From NCBI GenBank assembly GCA_014904845.1, contig MU119209.1, forward strand, positions 387,380-451,379: DNA of 64,000 nucleotides. Direction: 5' to 3'. The translations under genes and the position numbers were made by a program. Under the pieces are notes generated by a model. The model was not told the origin of the DNA. It saw nothing but the letters and a program-made list of their open reading frames with translations, and did no database searches. This DNA comes from Acephala macrosclerotiorum. Taxonomy: Eukaryota; Ascomycota; Leotiomycetes; Helotiales; Mollisiaceae. Below, piece after piece: positions 23,091 to 37,162 of the stretch; the stretch's first letter is position 1, and each line of letters opens with the position of its first letter.

Positions 23091-23550
23091 TCACTCGAAG
23101 AGGTTTTGGTCGATACTGGATCGTTCCAGAGCATGGATGGCGTTTGCATTGCTATTTCTTGCATATGAGGCTTGCATGGAGTAACTAGGGCCTTTGTACA
23201 GTGCTGTTCGTTGTAAAAAAGAGCTGGCGGGCAAGGCGTTCGGCGGAGAGGGGCTTCTGTACTTGGACGATACCCCATTACTGATACCACGAAAACGTAA
23301 ATACGTACATTGAAACTGCAGAGAAATGTCCAACTTGCTATGCTTCAAATCGGTCCCTAGTACCTTTCCGCATTAGGCAAGGGGCGCCAAGAAACGGCCG
23401 CAGCCTCGTGCGTCAGCCTGCCCCTCCAACGTTTTATCCAATCCTCAGCCTTCGGGACAATCCACGTCACAATAGATCGCACCTTCCTTCAACCTTAACT
23501 CTCCTTCTTTTCTTTAGTCCTTCACAAGTTCTACAATAGTTCTGCCCAAT
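23091..23550. other. Intergenic region, AIP1 promoter
   Basis: 3' flank of ADA1 and promoter of AIP1; pyrimidine-rich just before the start. Nothing else seen. Confidence 0.5.
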
Positions 23551-25432
23551 ATGTCAATCGTCATTAACAAAATTCTCGCGGCATCTCCCAATACTGAGCG
23601 CGGTAGGCCAACACAGCTCTCCGCAGACTCGAAAGGAGAGCGCCTGGCTTATGCGGTACGTACTATTGTACCAAACTCTAGAGGATATTCTAATGGTCAC
23701 ATAGTCTGGCAAATCCATATTCGTCCGATCCATTGACGACCCCTCAATCAGCAAGCAATACACCGGCCACACAGCCCAAACTTCAGTCGCCCGATTCTCC
23801 CCCTCAGGATTCTACGTCGCGTCCGGAGATGTTTCCGGTGCCGTGAAAGTGTGGGACTCGATCGAAGCTGTCAATACAAAGGGCGAGTACCACATTATCT
23901 CCGGTCGAATCAATGATATTGCCTGGGATGGAGATTCTCAACGCATCATTGCAGTCGGAGATGGACGAGAACGATTTGGACATTGCATAACGGCAGATAG
24001 CGGGAATTCGGTGGGAGAAATCAGTGGGCATTCTTCGATTATCAACTCAGTTTCTATACGTCAGCAGAGGCCTTTACGGGCTGCGACGGGGGCGGATGAT
24101 AATTCGGTGGTGTTTCTGCATGGTGCGCCGTTCAAGTTCAATGATAAGATTGCGGGGTTGCATAAGGGATATGCGAACGGAGTGGCTTTCTCGCCGGATG
24201 GGAGCCAGCTGGTTAGTGTAGGTGCTGATAGACGCATTCAGCTTTATGATGGGAAGACGGGAGAGGCTACGAAGCAGATTGGAGAGGGTGAACACAAGGG
24301 ATCCATATTTGGAGTATCTTGGGCGCAGGACTCGAAGCGATTTGTTACTTGCAGTGCTGACCAGACGGTCAAGGTATGGGATGTGGATGCTGGAAAAGCT
24401 GTTCAGACCTGGAGGTTTGGTGACGAAGGTGTTGTCAGTGTTCCTGATCACCAAGTAGGAGTTGTATGGCCGGCTGGACGAAGTGATGGTTTGATCATCA
24501 GCTTGAACTTAGCTGGCGATCTGAGCTACCTCATTGAGGGAAATCAGACACCAACGAAGGTCGTCCAAGGACACAACAAGAGTGTAACTGCTTTGGGATC
24601 AAGTTCCGGAAATAAGGGCCAGACATTCTGGACTGGAAGCTTCGATGGTAGGGTCTGTGCTTGGGATGCTGCAACGGGCGTTGGACATGCAGTAGAGGGA
24701 GAAAGCCATAAGAACCAGGTTACGGCATTTCAGACTACTCAAGAAAGAGCATATTCCGTAGGATGGGACGACACACTTCGAATTTCCGATGTATCGCAAA
24801 AGACTTTCCTTGGAGATACCGTCAAGCTGTCGGCACAGCCTAAAGGACTTGCTTCTGCAGAAGGTCGGCTCTTCGCTGCGACAGTCTCAGGAATCGACAT
24901 CTTCTTGAAGGATGACCTCGTGGGCACATTCCCGACGAAGAACTTCACACCCACAGCTATTGCAGCCTATGGCTCAACCCTCGCTGTCGGTACTGACTCC
25001 AATATCGTGCAGATCTATACTGTCGATAGCAGTCACAAGTTGACTCCTAAGGAGAAGCTTACAAAATCTACTTCACAAATTACGGCCCTCTCTTTCTCTC
25101 CCGATGGGTCGCTACTCGCTGTTGGTAACTCTTCGGGCAAGATTGTTGCGTACGAAACCAGCTCCTGGGAAGTCAAGACTGATAGATGGTCGGCACACAC
25201 AGCTCGTGTCACATCCATAGCTTGGAATGAGGACGGTACCTTGGCTGCGAGTGGTGCTCTCGATACCAACGTCCATGTCTGGAGTCTGAAGTCACCTGGA
25301 AAGAGAATAAAGGCGCCGAACGCGCATAAGGATGGTGTCAATGGAGTCTCATGGGTTAATGGCGGAAAGCAGGTCGCTAGCACAGGTGGAGATGCTGCTC
25401 TGAAGCTCTGGGATGTTTCGGGGATTGAGTGA
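23551..25432 (+). CDS. AIP1: Actin-interacting protein 1, WD40 protein
   Basis: Exons 23551-23655 and 23705-25432 with a 49-nt intron (CTAAT branch site); 610 residues, the usual size for Aip1. At least ten WD40-type repeats are visible, for example VARFSPSGFYVASGDVSGAVKVWD, GVAFSPDGSQLVSVGADRRIQLYD and SWAQDSKRFVTCSADQTVKVWD segments, forming the two seven-bladed propellers of the family. The N terminus (LAASPNTERGRPTQLS) is the conserved Aip1 start. It works with cofilin to disassemble actin filaments at cortical patches. Nothing unusual. Confidence 0.93.
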
Positions 25433-25803
25433 ATAGAATAGCAAAAATACCTCATTTTGGTGTATGACTTCAAGTCGTACAACTTGACATATCACAGAAA
25501 CGGTCCCTTGTCCCCTTGTTTCTTCTGTGATCCCACACTGCATGGCATCCACTCAACAGCCAGTGCTTTCAACCCCTCTACGTGCGGCTAGAAACGGGAG
25601 CTACAATTTGACAGGGATTATCATCGCCAAGCGAAACCTGGGGAAGGCGCGCGGCCGCTCAAGGAAGCAAATAAGCGTTGGAAGCCGCTAAGCCAAAAGC
25701 CCAAGCTTCTAGGGACATTTCAAGACATCCACACCTCAGCTTCCTGCAAGTCTCATCAGCAGGTCTATGATTACGAGTCAGCTCAATCACAAACCATGAC
25801 ACA
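25433..25803. other. Intergenic region, promoter of the FUSC transporter gene
   Basis: 371 bp; a NotI-like GCGGCCGC lies near 25651. No gene seen. Confidence 0.5.
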
Positions 25804-28800
25804 ATGAGCACTCCCTCGGCTGCAGATGGTCCAACATCAAGTCGAAGATTTTTAGGAGTCTCAAAACGCAGCGTAAGCTCCATCTCAGATCCCCCAATGT
25901 CCGAACTCGACAAGCTAATCGAGACTCTTCACCAGAGGCTCAGAAATGGAACCTTCATTATCCCTGGCACGGGTGAACGTGTTCGTCGACAGATTACCCT
26001 AAGAGGACCCTCGAGCTTCGATGGGGCGTCGAGGTCAAATTCCTTTGATTCCGAGAGTCCGATATTACCGCTGAGAAGGACATACTCGCAGGCTGGGACA
26101 TTCAGGATGGCGGTTGATAATACTTGGGATTCTTTGAAGGACTTGGCACAATGGCTGAAGACGCCTACTGCTAAGGGCATCTTGAAATGCTCTCTGGCGT
26201 ATCTGCTGGGGAGCATGGCGACCTTTTTGCCCCCGCTGGCCAACTTTCTGGGACATCAGGATGGGAAGCATGTTGTTGCCACTATAACAGTGTATTTCCA
26301 TCCCTCGAGATCTGCAGGTTCGATGGCAGAGGCTGCTATGTTGGGATTCGCTGCATTCTTGTACGCGACTTTCATCGGCATCTCGAGCATGGCTACATCG
26401 ACCTTCTTTGAGACACAACTGCACCTGATCGAGCTTGGTTATGCTATGGTTCTGATAGTCTTCTGTGGTGGGGGTCTGGGATTCATAGGCTGGTTCAAGC
26501 AAAGATTCAGTGCTCCGCTTGTCAACGTGGCATGCAGTCTGGCTTCCCTAGCCATCATCACAATCATTACGAAGGAAAATGCTGTCCAGGTCGGGGTATT
26601 CGAGAATGACAAGATTGTGCAGGTGATGAAGATGGTTATAATGGGTATCATGGCTACTTCTGCCGTCAGTCTGCTGGTCTGGCCCATCTCTGCCCGAAGG
26701 CAGCTTCGAGAAACGATGATCAAAGCCACGGATGGGTTTGGAGACATGCTCACGATGATTACTCGAAGTTTTCTCAGTGGTTCAGAGACCGACTTGCGGT
26801 CAACCTCCTTCAACAATACTCAGAGCAAGTACAAGTCAGTGTTCACACAACTTACGAACAATCTAAAGGAGGCAAAGTTCGAGCACTACCTGCTTGGAAG
26901 AGAGGAAGAGTATAGGCTTGAAGCTAGTCTAGTGAATTGTATGCAGAGACTCGCTCAATCAATCGGTGGATTGAGGAGTGCAGCAACAACGCAATTCTCA
27001 CTCTTGAGAGAAGGTGCAGCTACTGGCAGCGCGACGCCTATCACGGGAGCACGTCTCTTCCCGCAACCAGTCAGTCCCGGTATGTCGATGAGGCAGGACA
27101 GATTCGCGGTTTTGACAGCCATAGAAGAGGCATCCGAAGAAGGCAGTGGAGCCGAAGATCAAGGGCAGGAGGAAGAGACCGACCAAGACTTGTCTAGGAA
27201 GCCTTTGAAACGGGAGAGCACTGTTGCCAGCTTTGTCAGCACTAATATGCCAACAGTTAGGACTCCATCTGAAATTTTCTCGCGATTCATCATGCACCTA
27301 GGCCCGTCGATGAAATCGTTGGCATACACACTTTCTCAGATTTTGCAAGAGTTGCCCTTTGGCGAAGGACCAAAGTACGAAATTATGATTAATGACCATT
27401 TCAAAACAAGTCTCACGGAGGCTTTGTAAGTCTCACGCCCACTTTGTACTTTGACTTTGACCTAACATTACTTCAGAAAACTATACAGTAATGCACGGGC
27501 GGATGCACTGGAGCAATTATACAAAAGCAAAGAGCTAGACAAAGATAGACCCGAGAATGTGGAAGCAGACTTCGAAGAAGTCGCTGCGAGTTGTGGTCAT
27601 TTCAGTTTTTCACTCCAGACTTTTGCAAATGAGATGCAAAATTTCCTATCGATCCTAGAAGAACTGAAGGAAGCCACAGAGTATCGAGATCAACGCTCTT
27701 GGTCGTGGCTGAAATTTTGGCAGAAGACGAAGGCTAAGAAGACACAACGGCCGAATGATGATCCTGAGCAGGAAGCTTTAATGGATCAGAATCAGGAGAC
27801 GGAAGTGCCCAAAGACCTTCCAGACCTCGTTTTGGAGCGACGGGACACCAGAAGAAATGTGCAAGCAGAACCAGAATTTGATCCTATGAAGAGCCTTTAC
27901 AATAAGGCTTTCCAGGTCATCAGGTTTCTTGAGAGGGATGATGGTAAGCTATTCAAACTTTTGGCTGTGTTTCTACTTACATGACACAGTGCGGTTTGCA
28001 TTCAAAGTCGGCATTGGAGCGTCTCTATACGCGCTGTTCGCTTTCATCCCTCTGACAAGGCCATTCTACCAGCACTGGCGAGGAGAATGGGGTCTTTTGT
28101 CCTACATGCTCGTCTGCGCCATGACAATCGGCGCATCCAACACCACCGGTTGGTCTCGATTCATCGGGACTGTCATTGGAGCCGTGGTCGCCGTCATCAT
28201 CTGGGCCATCTGCCAAGGGAATCCCTTCAGCCTAGCATTCTGTGGATGGCTCGTCAGCCTACCCTGCTTCTACATCATCATCGCCAAAGGAAACGGCCCC
28301 TTCGGTCGATTCATCATGCTGACGTACAATCTTTCCTGCTTGTACGCTTACAGTTTGTCCGTCAAAGACAGCGAGAATGATGACGATGAAGGTGGTGTTA
28401 CGCCTATTATTGGCGAGATTGCTTTGCATAGAGTGGTTGCTGTTTTGGCGGGTTGTGTATGGGGTCTCATCATCACCCGAGTCATCTGGCCCATTTCCGC
28501 CAGGCATAAGTTCAAAGATGGCTTGTCGTTACTATGGCTCAGAATGGGATTAATATGGAAACGAGACCCATTGGCAACACTTCTTGAAGGCGAATCTCAG
28601 CACTCATACATGAACCTTCGAGAAGAATTCGCCCTCCAACGTTACGGTACCTTCCTCCTCCCTTGCTTCCTCCCCCACTTTCACTAATCTGTTTCCCGCA
28701 GTCCTCCGCCTAGACAGCCTGCGCAGCGCCGCAACACACGAATTCGAACTCTCTGGCCCCTTCCCCTCCCCCGCCTTCTCCCGCATAATGGACTCCACCA

Positions 28801-29270
28801 ATAAAATGCTTGACGCCTTCCACGCCATGAACGTCGTCGTGCAAAAGAACCTCCAACCCACTCCCGGCGAAATAGCCCTCTTAAAACACACAGCAGACGA
28901 AAGAGCCCAGTTGTGCGCGAGGATTAGTCATTTATTCCAAGTCCTAGCTAGTAGCTTGAAATTAGAATATCCGTTGAGTGATGCGGTGCCGAGTACGGGG
29001 AATGCGAGGGATAGGTTGCTTGCTAAGATCTTTGCTTATCGAAGAAGTGTGAGGGGTTTGGATAGTGGAGAGGGGGAGGATGGGGTGGGGATTGATAGTG
29101 CGGTTGAGGGGGAGGGGGAGGGCATGGTGGTTGCTAAGGATGAGGATTATGAGATGTTGTATGCTTATATATTGGTCACTGGGCAACTCAGTGAGGAGAT
29201 AAGTAAGGTGGAGAGGATTATTGAGGAGTTGTTCGGCGTTATGGATGAGGATATGATTAGGTTGCAGTGA
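25804..29270 (+). CDS. Bre4-like FUSC-family membrane transporter (DUF2421/DUF2422)
   Basis: Exons 25804-27425, 27477-27943, 27990-28646 and 28702-29270; 1104 residues. Two clusters of about six membrane helices flank a long cytoplasmic middle part: the N-terminal cluster about residues 120-300 (VATITVYFHPSRSAGSMAEA, VSLLVWPISARRQL), the second about 700-870 (FKVGIGASLYALFAF, SYMLVCAMTIGASNTTGW, TRVIWPISARHKFKD). The repeated VWPISAR ending of each cluster is characteristic of this family, related to yeast Bre4 (brefeldin A sensitivity) and to plant ALMT/bacterial FUSC proteins. Location is likely the ER or another endomembrane; substrate unknown. Intron phases all agree. Confidence 0.87.
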
Positions 29271-30420
29271 GCTGCACGGCGGTGGCCGTCGGGAAATTTG
29301 CTCGAGGAAGATACCAGATGAGTTGAGGGTGGAGATGGTTGAAAGGGAGTGTAAAATATTGCTACCTATTGGAGTTGCTTGAGGGGATCAACTGGAGGGA
29401 GTTCTTGTGCTCAAGTGTATATAAATGGATTGGGTGGCGGAGCAACGGTTTGCAAGATGATCTGTACAGGGAGGGGTTGAGACATTCGTTGTGTACAGAA
29501 GCAATACCAACCAATATGACAACACTTCAAAACAAATGCCTGGATCCAACCTGCGTTACTCTATTTGCTCATGCTGACGTTCATGCCCATCTTCTCAAAT
29601 TGTAAGATCTCCTCACCAAGCCATGTAAGATTATACGTCCAGTAAGTCAAGTTACACGCGATTCACACTCCAGGCAGAGAAAGCAGTTTAACTTTATTCT
29701 TTTTGTTCATTCATCTGTCTAAAAAGACAAACAGCCTCCATCATAATAATTGACAGAGAGCAGACATGCACCATGTCCATCTACTTAGTACCTGCAGCAT
29801 ATCTACAGTAATCTTTTCATTCCTCTCACAACCCATTCATCCACCCAAACAACCATCCATACAACCAGAGTGAGCAACCACACAAGCAAAGTAATTTTTC
29901 GCCCATATCCCATACACAAACTCAATAACCCCAAATTAAGATCATGCTTTCTTCGGTGTAAAGCTCTCTAAAATGCTGAAGTATCCCATCTCTGACCATG
30001 CCAAGTAACTCTTACAAACACAACACAACTTTTCACTCCAACACAAAGCAATGTCCAGCCATAGCAATCATCATAATCTGCACTCAAGAACAGAATAACT
30101 CGCCCAAAGGGTGATGATTCGACCCAAGGTCTATCATTTCCATGTCATATCGTTAACTCGTAGAATCGTAAAAAGGTGTGACCATCGCGCGCGCCGAGGA
30201 ATATTATGTATAAGTAAACATGTAAGCATAAAGGCTTTCAAAGGTGGTACTCTAACGGTGTTTTGGTGTTGGTGATGTTGACCTGGTCGTTGAGGCCGGT
30301 GAGGTCGACCGCCATATCCATCTGGGGGCCGACGAAGTGATCTTGAAATCGGGAGGAAATCCAACCCTCGTCAGTCCTATCCAGGAATGCTTGAAATTTC
30401 TGAGCAAATTCTCAGGGAGA
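29271..30420. other. Convergent intergenic region between the FUSC transporter and Wee1 genes
   Basis: 1.15 kb of 3' flanks. Short open frames only, none with a recognisable domain. No tRNA or other RNA seen. Confidence 0.55.
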
Positions 30421-33400
30421 TCAGACATCCATCATCTCAGCATCGTCAGCCAGGAGCTCATCAGCTGGTCCCCAGTCGCCTTCGAAGACGGTCGCACCCG
30501 CACGGCGTCGAGGCTCAACCCATTGCAGACCTCCAGCTGAAAGAACTTGGTTGATGTCTGGCCGCATTTCAGGATCCGGATTCATCATAGCCCGAACTAG
30601 ATGGTCCAAAGACCACTCATGCTCGCTGTTCTTCATGAACGGTGGTGCCTTATGAAGCTCGCCTCTTCTCAATGTACCAAAGAGGTTTCCAGCATCATGG
30701 GAGAGAGATTTCCCAGAACCGCCAGCATTTCTCTTCCGGCTACCCAGGGTTGGTGAACCAAAGCCGGCTTCGAAATCGTCACCGGAGAAGGCGGTGTCCA
30801 TGGCAGTATCACTGTCTTCATCAATGACCATGCCAGTGGCATCTCTTGGCAAAACGCTTTCGCTGCTCCAGGTAAGGCTGGGAACATCGCTAGGGTCGCC
30901 AGAGCGGAGTTTCATCCAGGAAATGCCATTTTCAGGAAGTCTTACATTGGCTGCAATCTCGAGCATGATGATGCCAAAGGAGAAGATGTCTGCTGGTCTA
31001 TCGAAATGGCCTTTGAGGATTTCTGGAGCAATATACTCGCGGTCGCCCTCTCCATCGATTCCAGGCGGAGCAGGACAATTGCTGGCGAGGCCAAAGTCGG
31101 CAATCTTGAGCACGCCTTCAAATGTGATAAGAAGATTCGCAGGCTTCAAGTCCAGATGAATAAAACCCATGTCATGGATGTGCTTCAGACCCTATGATAC
31201 ATGTTAGTTGTGATAATAAGCTAAGAATAGAACTAACTAACCTTGCCCAATTCAAGTGCAATTTTCCAGATGCGGAAGTCATCCAAACGTCCCTTATTAC
31301 CGGCAATCTTGAGGAAGATGTCCAGACTACCTTCATCACAGTATTCGGTTTGGATGTACAAATGGTTGTTGTGCTCCCAGCTCTCAAAGAAAGTCACGAC
31401 GTGATCAGATTTTCCAAGTGCTTTAAGCACACGGACTTCCTGCAGTTTCCGATTACGGTCCCTGTGCCCGATATAAGGCTGTCGTGACTTTTTGACTGCG
31501 AAGACACGCTCCAAAGTGGATGACGGTGATTGCGATTTAGGGGTGAAGCTAGATGTGTTGAAGAACAGCTGGGCTGCATTGGAGCTCGGCGTAGTCTTGG
31601 TAACTCGATAGACTTGAGAGAATTCTCCGCTACCAATAATCTCAGCTTTGTCAAACCGAGCAGTGAGAGAATCATCGACCTCGACCACTGCGAAGTTGCT
31701 GATTGGTGTTGTACTGAGACGTCGATCTCCGTTTTTTGGGAAGTAGTCTCGGCCTGCTGTTGGTGTCGCTGGCGGGGGCATTGAAGCTCGAGTCCTCGCA
31801 GCTGGACCATCTCGGGGGTTGGAGATAGAGAGGCCACTAGGATCAGGAGGCAACATGCTGTCTTGAGGTGTATGCGGAGACAGTCTCTCGATGAAATCTA
31901 TGCGGTCCAACGGGCTGGCTGGAGCCACGTGACTAACTTTAGCAAATCCGGGCTTGGTTGAAGGAGTAGTAAAGGGTGGAGCAGTCAGAGGCTTTGGCAT
32001 CATCGGTACTGGTGACTGCATGGCTTTGGCACGCTCACTCCGAGTTCTGCCAAATGACACTGTCGGATCTGAAGACTTCTGAAGGCCTCGAACATGTGCC
32101 ACGGTAGGAGAGTCGTTAAGATCGCCAGACCCATCGCTCTCCCCCTCGTTTTCTGCAATTGGACTTGTGAAGGGGTTCAACTTACTGCTCGTTCTTTGGT
32201 GCTTTTTCGTCAACCCATATCCAACAGCTGACACGGAAGCCGGGAAATTTCGATGGCTGCTGGGGCTTCCATTGTACAGCTCATGCGCCAGAGCTTGCTT
32301 TGTTGGAGTTGGTGGAAGGTCAAAGTCACCGCTCGATTGACTACCAGCTTTGGCATCTGGTGATCCTCCAGCATCATCTCCATCGATACTCAAAAAGCTA
32401 CCACGTCTGACCAGACCACGACCTGGAAATCCACCGCCGAACACGCTGCCTCCATTACCGAAAGTTCCCTGAGCTGGTGTGGTTCCGTGCAAGTTGAATG
32501 GCGTTGATGGTGTACCGAATGAATGTCGAACATGTCGAGCCTTCAAAATTGCACTGCCTGGAATTGGTGCTGGGTACGTGGCGAAGACATTGCTTTGCTT
32601 CTTGCAAGGGGTATCTGGAACAGCTTTGCCACGATGCATTTGAGGCTCCTCAGGGTTCTTATTCATCTTTGATATCAAGCCCGTAGTCGCAAATGCTTCA
32701 GGAAGTGGCTTAACAGATTTGTAGTTTTGGGGTGTTGCAAAGCCCTCATCGCCACCAGAGCTCAGATTTGCTGTGAACGGTCTCAATGCACCAACAGGCA
32801 ACGACTTGGAGAAGTCCAATTTTGCTCTCGGCTTTTCCCCAAAGTGGACAGGAACGTGCGTCGGTGAATCATCCACAATGCTACCATTTGACGATGAAGT
32901 CGTCATTGTCCGTGAAAGTGGATGAGGTTGGTGCGGTGGTGGATTCATGAGATGGTTGGAAGGATTTGGGAGACTTCCTTGGTTGGAGAAAGGACTGTCT
33001 CTCGGCATTGGTGGCATAAATTGGTCCAACGACAATCGTGGCCGATTCTTCGATTGAACAGGTGTTGACACATCGGAGGCTGCATGAGACGAATTAGCCA
33101 ATTGCTGAGCTGCAAGAGCCTGAGCAGCAGCTCTTCGTCCCCACGAGGTTTTCTCGCCATGTCTTTGCTGTAATGTTGACTTTCTCAAAGAGGATGATCT
33201 GCGTGGCATTGATGACGTAAAGGCTAACGGGTTGTCGGATGTAACAGATGCAGTTGATAATTCGTACTCGTGATTTGTATCATCATGGATTTCGAAATGC
33301 GATGAGGTTGGTCCATGGTCGAAAACATTGAAGTCCTGGCCAAAGCTGGCCGATCCGTGGAGACTTCTTCTCTTCGCAACTGGGCTTCCCAAGCTTGCTT

Positions 33401-34022
33401 GGTCCAAATTCATGATTGCGTCGCTGCGCTTGAGAGGACTCGAGGTAGAACTGAGTGGAGTGTCGTTTGCACCGTCACCTCCCAATCTTGAAAGAGCATA
33501 GTTCACCGGTGCCGAGGCATCCAAGGTCCTGGTTGTTCGTTCCAAACTCTTTCGCTCAGCTGGACTGGTGCTTCTGCTATTTTCCTGACCACCTGCAGAA
33601 CCCTGTGACGAGCTTGGCATGGTGTTGCCAGCATCCGAGGTATGGCTCAGTGCCCGTTTCATTGGGCTCTTTGGCGACGTCCGAGTTCGAGAGGAGGATC
33701 GTGGAGGAACCTTTCGAGAAGATGATCGAAGTGCTAACTTTGCGCTGGGAGGAAATGGCACAGCCAGAGGAGATGGAGTATGAGGAGCGTTGCTTGGCGT
33801 GCTTGCTGACAGAGATGATTGAGAGGAATGGCGCTTCGGTGGTGATGGCGACAGAGGGGACTTCGGTGAGGAGCTTGGAGATTTCGTAACTAGCTTGAAT
33901 TTCGAGGGTGATCTTGAGAGTGACCGCCTAATCGTTCTCACGGCGGCTGTGACATCGACGTGGTGCACATGTGTTGGAGAGGGCAAGGTGAGAGTGCCTC
34001 CGCCACCGTTGGAGTACGACAT
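30421..34022 (-). CDS. WEE1: Wee1-type mitosis inhibitor protein kinase
   Basis: Exons 31242-34022 and 30421-31191 on the minus strand, intron 50 nt; 1183 residues. The first 780 residues are low-complexity, Ser/Pro-rich with many SP/TP sites, as in Swe1/Wee1 regulatory regions. The kinase domain follows: glycine loop IGSGEFSQVY near 795, VAIK-type lysine FAVKKS near 840, catalytic HLDLKPANLLI with Asp near 941, ADFGLAS near 959, and YIAPEIL. HLDLKPAN in place of HRDLKP is typical for Wee1 kinases, which phosphorylate the inhibitory tyrosine of Cdk1 and delay mitosis in the nucleus. All catalytic residues are present. The upstream 3.1 kb has no supported gene. Confidence 0.92.
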
Positions 34023-37000
34023 GATATAGGTTGGAATGCGGGCAGCGCTCGCCTATAGTAAAGCAGAGTCAAGGCTCTCTTGAAAGAATCGAGGGTTTAT
34101 CTATCTTGCAGCATAGATAGTGATGTGATGCAACAGAAAGATGGTCGAGGTATAGGTAAATCGCCACTGGTGGTATATGCTGTTGCCTGCAGGTTTGGAT
34201 GCTCGAGGGAGCGAATCGTCCTTGTATGTACTCTTTTTCTGGCGCCGATCGAGGTGCCGTTGGAGTGGAAAGCGTTTGATGACGACTCAGTCGCGTATGG
34301 TGTCAGAGGAGACGCGGTGGGAATGTTGGAATATCGAAGTCGAGGAATGCTGGGTGTCGATGACTGAACGAACGAGTGGCGGTGACTCGATAGTGAAGTC
34401 GAAATCGAAGTCACGCGATGGAGTATCGATGGCAATCGTAAAGCTGTTCCGTCGCGCAGTCCCACACCTGCAATCGCACCCAACTCCAAACGAGCGCGCA
34501 ACAGATAGATGCGAGGTGATGTGGTGCTCTTTCGTCGTGCCAGAATGTCGAGTCGAGTCGAGCCCGGAGGAGATGCGGATGATTGGGGGTTGAAGAACTT
34601 TAGGTGCACTACCACTGTGGAGAAAACGCGTCGTGTCTAGCGTTCTTTCCTGTTCCGGGTCGTCTTTGTTGATGTCTTCGCTTCGGACGCGCGTGCTGGA
34701 CGTGGTCTCGCGGCGTGGAAAGGGGGAACAATTGAGGGCGGATTGAAGATAAAGATGCTACAATGATCCAAATGATCCAAATGATGAAGGACAATTACAG
34801 AACCGTTGGAGTGGTCGATAGTTGGTTGTGGAAATGTGTTCGTCCAAAGTCTGCCGTTTCAACGGCTCGATTCTTTCATGCGGCTTTTGTGTATGTTTAC
34901 TTCGCGCAGCCAATCAACACGCGTCCTTGCCCCTGCGCCACGCCTCTGCAGTGGCTTCGGAAGCTCCCAGCAGACTTCTCCTCGTACCGTATTTTCAAGG
35001 GTCCGCAGATCTCTCTGCCCAATTGCCAAGAGTTGAACGCACTGCCACGTCTGCTTTCTTTTGCAATGGATGACCTGGTCGCAAGAGGGGCACAGTCTGG
35101 AGATCTGTCGAGACCTGGTGCGCATCCTTTTTGCTTTGTTGACATGGAGTGACATACTATTGACTTCCGCAAACCGCACCTCAAAACAATAACAATAACA
35201 AAGCGCATTTATCGACTCGTTCGTATTCTGTTTTCCATCATCCCAGCTCCCGGGATCTAATAATGCGAGTGGGGAAGTTCTCCCCTGTGGACAATCTTAC
35301 GGCTTCTCGCAAAAGGGGTATTTTTATAATTCACGCATGACTTCATTTCTCCAGGAGAGCATGCAATTTCGAGCCCTCATTGGAACAATCCCCCCCTTTT
35401 GAACCCCCCGAGTCTGCCGAGCCATCAGGGTCTTGCAGAAGCAGTGAGACACCAGATCATCTGTGTCACGCAGGTAGAGCCGATATCGATATGACCGGGA
35501 GCGGACAGCTATCAGAAACATTTGGAGGAGATATCGAGGGTCAAGAATGCAATATGACGGCTGTTATCATCGCTTGCGAAAGCTTCTTCGCAATCCTTTG
35601 CGCAGTCAGTCAGACGTGACTCGGGTACCAAAATAGCCGAGTCCGGCGCGATTTTCTTACAACTCTCGGTCTGTTTATTTTGATGCCACGACAACCATCT
35701 CACGATAGAAAGGTTGAAGGATCATAGTCAGCAAATAGTTAAGTGCAAGCGCGTTCTATGCTCGACTCAATTGATCCTTCGAGCCTCGTCTGAATTCCTT
35801 ACACAAGACAACAACACGCTGATGTTCCTCAAATTTGGAAGGACTATCATATTCTAAGCTATGGAGATCGATTCTCCGATTCTTTTTTATTCTCGTTGAT
35901 GTACTAGTGCTTGATATTCGAAATTCTTTGACCCTTTTGTTGTCCATCTCGTACCCGAACCCCACGTCATATGTCCAAATCTCAATTCCTCAAATTATGT
36001 GAGCTTCCGTAACTGAATCATCACGAGCATTTGTCCCTTAGCTGAGGTCTCAGGGGAGATAAGAGGACGTGCCATCAGGATGTTGACCTTCTCCTTGATC
36101 ACGTGACAAAACATAACACCCATGACACCTTACTTCTGACCTCAAGCTACCCATCGCATCCTACTTCATCAATGCTTTTGCTCTTGAATCGCGTGAATTT
36201 CCCTATCACGTCCCCGCTTCAAGTTTCCGACTTCAAACATATCTCAATCACGTGTCTCATACTTCATTCTTTCAGAAAAAGATATGCAATGAGATGTCTC
36301 TCACTGCAACATCAATTCTTTCACGGTTTCAAATATCATAATCTGTCTTGTATCACATAGCTTCAGGGTGAAGTCATTCCAAGAAGTAGTCGATTCCCCT
36401 TTTAATCATTCTTGCACGCGTCAATATTGAATGCTTGAGCTCTTTCTGATTAGGTCAACCCCGATCAATAAAGTAGAACAATGAAGTCGTTGCGCCGATT
36501 TTGTTTCAGCTTTAGCACTTGCTGTGACCCAGCCATAGTTGGTCTTTCAGAAAGCTGCCCAGCTGTGGTGTTCGACTACAAGCCAACTTCCAACTGGACC
36601 TTAACGTCACCTCCAAAAGTTTCAAATACTTGAACATAGCGGGTCAATCTCAATCCGTTCTCATACCTCATCCCAAGTTTTCCAAAATAACAGTTTATTC
36701 ACACTTTTCTCCTCTCCTTCTCCGGCGTAAGTGGGGACATTTCACAAATGATGACGGAAGGTTGTGAGGTTGAAGGAGAGCTGACATGTTATTCTACTTG
36801 ATTATTGCTTTGGATCGTGCGCTGGACTTAAATTTGAGTCGAGAAGAGAAGTAATTGTTGCTCGAGATACCAAGAAACGCAAGTTTTCTCCATGGCTTCT
36901 ACTTCTAGTCAAGTAGCTTGAAGAGTTGGTCTCATCGAAAAGAGTTTCAAATCGCAATGAAGTCTGGTCTCAGTCTGGCCATTCTAGAACTTTAAACCTC

Positions 37001-37151
37001 TGGGCTCATTGACTTCAAATGTCGGATAATGAGATCAATGCATTTCAATCTTCACTGCTGATGTAATGTAATGGGTACGACGATGCTTATAGCTTGATTC
37101 AAGGAAGTGATTAAGCTTTCCGTCTACTCACATTAACTTGCCTTCGAGATC
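34023..37151. other. Long gene-poor region upstream of WEE1
   Basis: 3.1 kb without a supported gene. Several overlapping open frames of 60-170 codons exist near 34.1-35.2 kb but show no domain, and both strands are open at once. CACGTG E-boxes occur near 36097 (TGATCACGTGAC) and 36247 (ATCACGTGTC). Part may be a long WEE1 leader. Confidence 0.45.
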
Positions 37152-37162
37152 ATGTTTGGGGC

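Noticed and set aside
34097..34615. 172-codon minus-strand frame upstream of WEE1
   Set aside because: Overlaps long frames on the other strand, has no domain and low-complexity Ser/Arg composition; it looks like chance.
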